Position numbers and translations under genes: made by a program. From Comamonas sp. KCTC 72670 (lineage in GTDB: Bacteria > Myxococcota > Myxococcia > Myxococcales > Myxococcaceae), in contig BNCN01000001.1 in the NCBI GenBank assembly GCA_014656495.1, forward strand, positions 310,001 to 374,000: DNA of 64,000 nt. The letters run 5' to 3'. Below the pieces are notes generated by a model that saw nothing but the letters and a program-made list of their open reading frames with translations, was not told where the DNA came from and did no database searches. Each line of letters begins with the position of its first letter. Position 1 is the stretch's first letter. Of the stretch, positions 59,994-64,000 are shown piece after piece.

Positions 59994-61138
59994 GAATGGC
60001 TCCTCGGGGCCTTCTTCTCGGCTTCGACAGGGGTGCGCTCGCGGCCGTTGGGGCCCCACGCCTGGACCATCAGGTCCACGCACACGTCCGCCAGCTCCTT
60101 GGCGGCCTCGGGGCGGCCCAAGAGGCCCGCCTTCTTCTCCATGCTCTTGAGCCGCTCGGGGTGGCCCTTCAGCTCGCGAATCGTCTGCGCCAGCTTCTCG
60201 CCGGTGAGCTCCGACTCGCGGAACATCAGCGCCGCGCCCGCGTCCACCAGCGCCCGCGCGTTGACGGCCTGGTGGTCGTCCGTGGCGTGGGGGAAGGGAA
60301 TCAGGATGCTGGCCTTCTTGCAGACGGTCAGCTCCGCGAGCGTCGTCGCGCCGGCCCGGCAGACGACCAGGTCCGCGCGGGCGTAGGCGCTGGACATGTC
60401 GTCGATGAACTCCACCACCTCCGCCTGGAAGCCCTTGTCGGCGTAGCCCTTGCGGACCGTCTCCAGGTCGTTCTTCCCCGTCTGGTGGACGAAGCGCAGG
60501 CTGTCCTTCAGGTCGCCCAGCGAGTCCAGCGCCTCAATCATCCGCTGGTTGATGCCGCGCGCGCCCAGGCTGCCGCCGAACACGAGCACCGAGAAGTGCT
60601 CGTGCGCCACGTGGCTGCGCAGGTAGTTGTCCATCAGCTTGCGGCGGATGGGGTTGCCGATGAGCTGGACCTTCTTCTCCGGGAAGAAGGCGCGCGCCTC
60701 CTCGAAGGCGATGAACACCACGCGCACGATGCGGCCCAGCACCTTGTTGGTGAAGCCCGGCAGCGCGTTCTGCTCCTGGATGGCGGTGGGGATGCCCATC
60801 AGCCACGCGGCCAGCACCACCGGCCCGCTGGCGTAGCCGCCCACGCCCACCACCACGTCCGGCTTCTGCCGGGCGAGGATGCGAAAGGATTCAATGAAGG
60901 CCAGCGGCAGCGCGAAGAGCGCCTTGAGCAGGGACAGGAAGCCCTTGCCCTTGAGGCCCTGCACCTTCACCAGCTCCAGCGGATAGCCCTCCTTCGGCAC
61001 CACGCGCGACTCGATGCCGCGCTCGGTGCCCACGAAGACGACCTCGTTGCGGTGGTGCCGTGTCACCACCTCTTCCGCCAGGGCGATGCCCGGAAAGAGG
61101 TGTCCGCCCGTGCCCCCACCCGCGATGAGCACCTTCAT
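59990..61138 (-). CDS. murG: Undecaprenyldiphospho-muramoylpentapeptide beta-N-acetylglucosaminyltransferase
   Basis: Two adjacent ATG codons (61141 and 61138) overlap the ftsW stop; from 61138 the protein has 382 residues. N-terminal [11 protein letters not shown], the central GNPIRRK and [12 protein letters not shown], and C-terminal [14 protein letters not shown] are diagnostic of this GT28 enzyme. It adds GlcNAc to lipid I to make lipid II on the inner leaflet of the membrane. It is translationally coupled to ftsW and murC. Confidence 0.97.
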
Positions 61139-62310
61139 CATGCCGCCACCTCCCGCATGTCGGTTCCCACCCGGCTGGGCCTCGCGGCCCCCTGGGTGTT
61201 CGCGCTCAACGACAACAACACTCCCGCCGCACCCATGAGCACCACCAGGGATGAACCTCCGTACGAAACGAAAGGCAGCGTCAGGCCCTTCGTGGGGAGC
61301 AGCCCCATGGCCACGCACATGTTGACCGCCGCCTGGAACGCGATGATGGAGCTGATGCCCAGGCCCAGGTACGTGCCGAACGTCTCGCCCGCCGCCAGGC
61401 TGGCCCGGACGCCGCGCCACAACACCACGCCGTACAGCACCACCAGGATGCCCACGCCAATCAGCCCCGTCTCCTCCGCGATGATGGAGAAGATGAAGTC
61501 CGTGTGGGCCTCCGGCAGGAAGAAGAGCTTCTGCCGCCCGTCGCCCAGCCCCAGCCCGGCCACGCCGCCCGAGCCGATGGACATCAGCGACTCGGCCACC
61601 TGGTAGCCCACGTCATGCCGGTGGGCCCACGGGTCCATGAACGCGAGGATGCGCTTCATGCGGTACGGGCTGGAGGCGATGGCCACATAGGCCATGGGCA
61701 GCGCCAGCAGCACCATGCCCACCAGGTAGCTCAGCTTCGCGCCGGCCGCGAACAGCAGCACGAAGAGCATGAACACCAGCAGCACGCTGCTGCCGAAGTC
61801 CGGCTGCATCATGCACAGCAACACCAGGATGCCGCACAGCGCCAGGTGCGGCACGAAGCCCACGGAGAATGTCGCCACCTTCTCCCGCTTCTTCGCCAGC
61901 GAGTACGACAGGTAGACGACCCACGCGAACTTCGCCACCTCCGCCGGCTGCAGGCCGAAGCCCGGCAGGCGGATCCACCGCCGCGCGCCACCCGCCGTGC
62001 TGCCGATGCCCGGGATGTTCACCAGCACCAGCAGGACGATGGCCGCCAGTAGCAGCGGATAGGCCCAGCGCGCCAGCCGGCGCCAGCCGACCTTCATGGC
62101 CATGGCCATGGCGCCCAGCCCGAGGCCCGCGGCGACGAGCTGGCGCTTGAGGAAGTACAGGCTGTCGCCCAGCTTGTCCTGCGCCAGCACCGCGCTGGCG
62201 GAGTACACCATCACCAACCCGAAGCTCACCAGCCCGAGCACCGCGCAAAGCAGCACCGGGTCGAAGCGCACGAGGGCGGTGGACGGAGAAGGAGGAGAAG
62301 AGCTCTTCAT
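61138..62310 (-). CDS. ftsW: Septal peptidoglycan polymerase FtsW (SEDS family)
   Basis: The 390-residue protein has ten predicted membrane helices. Diagnostic segments are GLVMVYSASA, FGLQPAEVAKFAWVVYLS, MQPDFGSS, FLPEAHTDFIFSIIAEETGLIG and LPFVSYGGSSL near the C-terminus. FtsW polymerises lipid II into septal glycan together with a class B penicillin-binding protein. It is 4 bp after murD and overlaps murG. Confidence 0.96.
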   Translation of the reverse strand: MKSSSPPSPSTALVRFDPVLLCAVLGLVSFGLVMVYSASAVLAQDKLGDSLYFLKRQLVAAGLGLGAMAMAMKVGWRRLARWAYPLLLAAIVLLVLVNIPGIGSTAGGARRWIRLPGFGLQPAEVAKFAWVVYLSYSLAKKREKVATFSVGFVPHLALCGILVLLCMMQPDFGSSVLLVFMLFVLLFAAGAKLSYLVGMVLLALPMAYVAIASSPYRMKRILAFMDPWAHRHDVGYQVAESLMSIGSGGVAGLGLGDGRQKLFFLPEAHTDFIFSIIAEETGLIGVGILVVLYGVVLWRGVRASLAAGETFGTYLGLGISSIIAFQAAVNMCVAMGLLPTKGLTLPFVSYGGSSLVVLMGAAGVLLSLSANTQGAARPSRVGTDMREVAA

Positions 62311-62314
62311 GCCG

Positions 62315-63682
62315 TCACAGCGCCTCCACCAGGCGCTTGAACGTCTCGCCCCGGTCCTCGAAGTTCTTGAACTGGTCGAAGGACGCGCACGCGGGCGACA
62401 GCAGCACCGTGTCTCCGGGCCGCGTCAGCTCCCGCGCCTTCGCCACGGCCCCCGCCAGGGTGCCGCACGCGTGGACCTCCGCGGCGCCGGCATAGGCCCG
62501 GGCCAGCGTGTCCGCGTCGTCGCCCATGGTGAGCACGCCCTTCACCTTCCCCCGCCCCGCCGCCACCATGGGCGCGTACGGCGCGCCCTTGCCCTTGCCG
62601 CCGGCGATCAGCCACACGCCGCTGGTGAACGCGCGCAGCGCCACCAGCACCGAGTCCACGTTGGTGGCCTTGGAGTCGTTCACCCACTCGACGCCGTCCA
62701 GCGTGCGCACGCTCTCCAGCCGGTGCGGCAGGCCCGGGTAGCCATCCAGCCCGGCCTGCACCGCGCCCGACGCCACGCCGCCCAGGCGCGCCAGCAGGGC
62801 CGCCGCCATCGCGTTCTGCGCGTTGTGGGCCCCACGCAGCGCGCGGTTCGTCAGCGTGTAGTGCTCGCCCAGGAACGCCAGCCGGAAGCCGCCCGGCTCC
62901 GCCACCGCCAGCCCCGCGAGCTTCGGCGCGTCCACCACCGGCGTGCCCGTGAGGCTGAAGCCGTACACCGGCGCCCTCGCGGCGCGCGCCAGGCCCATCA
63001 CGTCCGCGTCGTCCGCGTTCACCACCGCGAAGTCCCCGGCCTGCTGGCTCTGGAAGATGCGCGCCTTCGCCTCGCCGTACGCGGCGTGGCTGGGGTAGCG
63101 GTCGATGTGGTCCGGCGTCAGGTTGAGGATGGCCGCGCCGCGAGGGCGCAGCGCGCGGATGCCCTCCAACTGGTAGCTGGACAGCTCCACCACCAGCGCG
63201 TCCCAGTCCGCCGGGGCCATGGCCGCTTCACTGAAGGGCCGGCCCAGGTTCCCACCCACGAAGGTGCGCTTGCCGCCGGTGGCGAAGAGCGTGCCCGTGA
63301 GCGCCGTGGTGGTGCTCTTGCCGTTGGTGCCGGTGATGCCGAACAGCGGCACGCTCGCGAGCAGCCGGCCCGCCAGCTCCACCTCGCCCCAGATGGCCAC
63401 GCCCGCCGCGCGCGCGGCTTGGATTTCCGGCAGCGCCAGGGGCACGCCCGGGCTCACCACCACCAGGTCCTGCGAGGCGAGCAGCCCCGGCGGCGTGGGG
63501 CCCGACACCAGCGTGGCGCCCAGGGCCTTCACCTCGTGCCCCACCGCGCCCAGCGCGTCGTCGGAGCGCGCGTCCAGCGCCGTGACGTCCGCGCCGTGCT
63601 GACGCAGCAGGCGCAGCGCGGCCACGCCGCTCTTCGCGAGCCCGAACACCAGCACCTTCTGACCGGACAGCGCCAACGTCAT
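62315..63682 (-). CDS. murD: UDP-N-acetylmuramoylalanine--D-glutamate ligase
   Basis: The 455-residue Mur ligase has the N-terminal Rossmann start KVLVFGLAKSGVAALRLL, the ATP loop GITGTNGKSTTTAL, VELSSYQLEGI and the late WVNDSKATNVDS block. It adds D-glutamate to UDP-MurNAc-L-Ala. It is 19 bp after mraY and 4 bp before ftsW, as in standard dcw clusters. Confidence 0.97.
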   Translation of the reverse strand: MTLALSGQKVLVFGLAKSGVAALRLLRQHGADVTALDARSDDALGAVGHEVKALGATLVSGPTPPGLLASQDLVVVSPGVPLALPEIQAARAAGVAIWGEVELAGRLLASVPLFGITGTNGKSTTTALTGTLFATGGKRTFVGGNLGRPFSEAAMAPADWDALVVELSSYQLEGIRALRPRGAAILNLTPDHIDRYPSHAAYGEAKARIFQSQQAGDFAVVNADDADVMGLARAARAPVYGFSLTGTPVVDAPKLAGLAVAEPGGFRLAFLGEHYTLTNRALRGAHNAQNAMAAALLARLGGVASGAVQAGLDGYPGLPHRLESVRTLDGVEWVNDSKATNVDSVLVALRAFTSGVWLIAGGKGKGAPYAPMVAAGRGKVKGVLTMGDDADTLARAYAGAAEVHACGTLAGAVAKARELTRPGDTVLLSPACASFDQFKNFEDRGETFKRLVEAL

Positions 63683-63701
63683 GGCCGTGCCACCTCCGGG
63701 T

Positions 63702-64000
63702 TCAGCGCAGCTTCAGGGACAGGAGCGCCACGCCACCACAGAGGATGGAGACGATCCAGAAACGGACGATGATCTTCGGCTCCGCCATTCCTTTGAGCTC
63801 GAAGTGGTGGTGCACCGGCGCCATCTTGAAGACGCGCTTGCCCGTCATCTTGAAGGACGTGACTTGAATCATCACGCTCAGGATTTCGGCGAAGAAGATG
63901 CCGTGGATGATGGCGGAGACGACCTCGTTCTTGGACAGCATCGCCAGCCCGCCCAGCGCGCCGCCCAGGGCCAGCGAGCCGATGTCGCCCATGAAGACGG
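63702..64000 (-). CDS. mraY: Phospho-MurNAc-pentapeptide transferase MraY (5' part outside window)
   Basis: Only the C-terminal 98 or so residues are present; the frame runs on past the right edge. The segment [12 protein letters not shown] (catalytic loop Asp), the histidine cluster [11 protein letters not shown] and the final membrane helices identify MraY, which makes lipid I from UDP-MurNAc-pentapeptide and undecaprenyl phosphate. murD follows 19 bp downstream. Confidence 0.95.
   Translation of the reverse strand, partial: VFMGDIGSLALGGALGGLAMLSKNEVVSAIIHGIFFAEILSVMIQVTSFKMTGKRVFKMAPVHHHFELKGMAEPKIIVRFWIVSILCGGVALLSLKLR

Overview
The window is GC-rich (roughly 70%) bacterial chromosome. 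Several features point to a predatory deltaproteobacterium of the Myxococcaceae (Myxococcus/Corallococcus type): almost every codon ends in G or C, GTG and TTG starts are common, there are many lipoproteins and cytochromes c, an FHA/TPR signalling protein, and a giant surface protein carrying a MYXO-CTERM-like segment. The species call is inference. I saw no rRNA, tRNA, CRISPR array, insertion sequence or prophage.

Layout. (1) 1-4.7 kb: respiratory genes on the minus strand: the N-terminal part of an ActB-like Fe-S/molybdopterin-family protein, a pentaheme cytochrome c, a NarI-like membrane cytochrome b, a diheme cytochrome c, a small membrane protein, and a di-heme peroxidase. (2) 5-11.3 kb: mixed housekeeping genes, including a thioredoxin-like [2Fe-2S] ferredoxin, a membrane acyltransferase, FxsA, an RlmI-type rRNA methyltransferase, a YkgJ-type cysteine-cluster protein and glycerate kinase. 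(3) 11.5-17.3 kb: an orphan type VI secretion island of VgrG, a LysM-like/amidohydrolase protein and an unknown protein. (4) 17.6-24 kb: NAD salvage genes, a TonB-like protein, and a coupled epmA-plsC-ppa operon. (5) 24-36.7 kb: a metallopeptidase lipoprotein, a CotH-type lipoprotein, an SPFH/SHOCT protein, a GT39-like transferase with an ABC exporter, two paralogous unknown secreted proteins and an Rnl5-type RNA ligase. (6) 36.8-44.5 kb: a rhomboid-TPR fusion divergent from an FHA-FHA-TPR protein and a receiver-XRE regulator, then a biotin carboxylase/BCCP/enoyl-CoA hydratase operon. (7) 44.5-64 kb: the division and cell wall (dcw) cluster, read on the minus strand as mraY-murD-ftsW-murG-murC-murB-ddl-ftsQ-ftsA, then a 2,674-residue surface protein gene, then ftsZ.

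How the genes work together. The mur/ddl genes make the lipid-II precursor. MraY, MurG and FtsW act at the membrane, FtsQ/FtsA/FtsZ build the divisome, and most junctions in this cluster overlap by 4 bp. The most striking feature is an 8 kb adhesin-like gene with its own terminator and upstream tandem palindromes lying between ftsA and ftsZ. That gene appears to fuse a MYXO-CTERM-type repeat protein to an OmpA-type outer-membrane protein. The other strong candidate for new biology is the VgrG-linked LysM-amidohydrolase, a possible type VI cargo protein.
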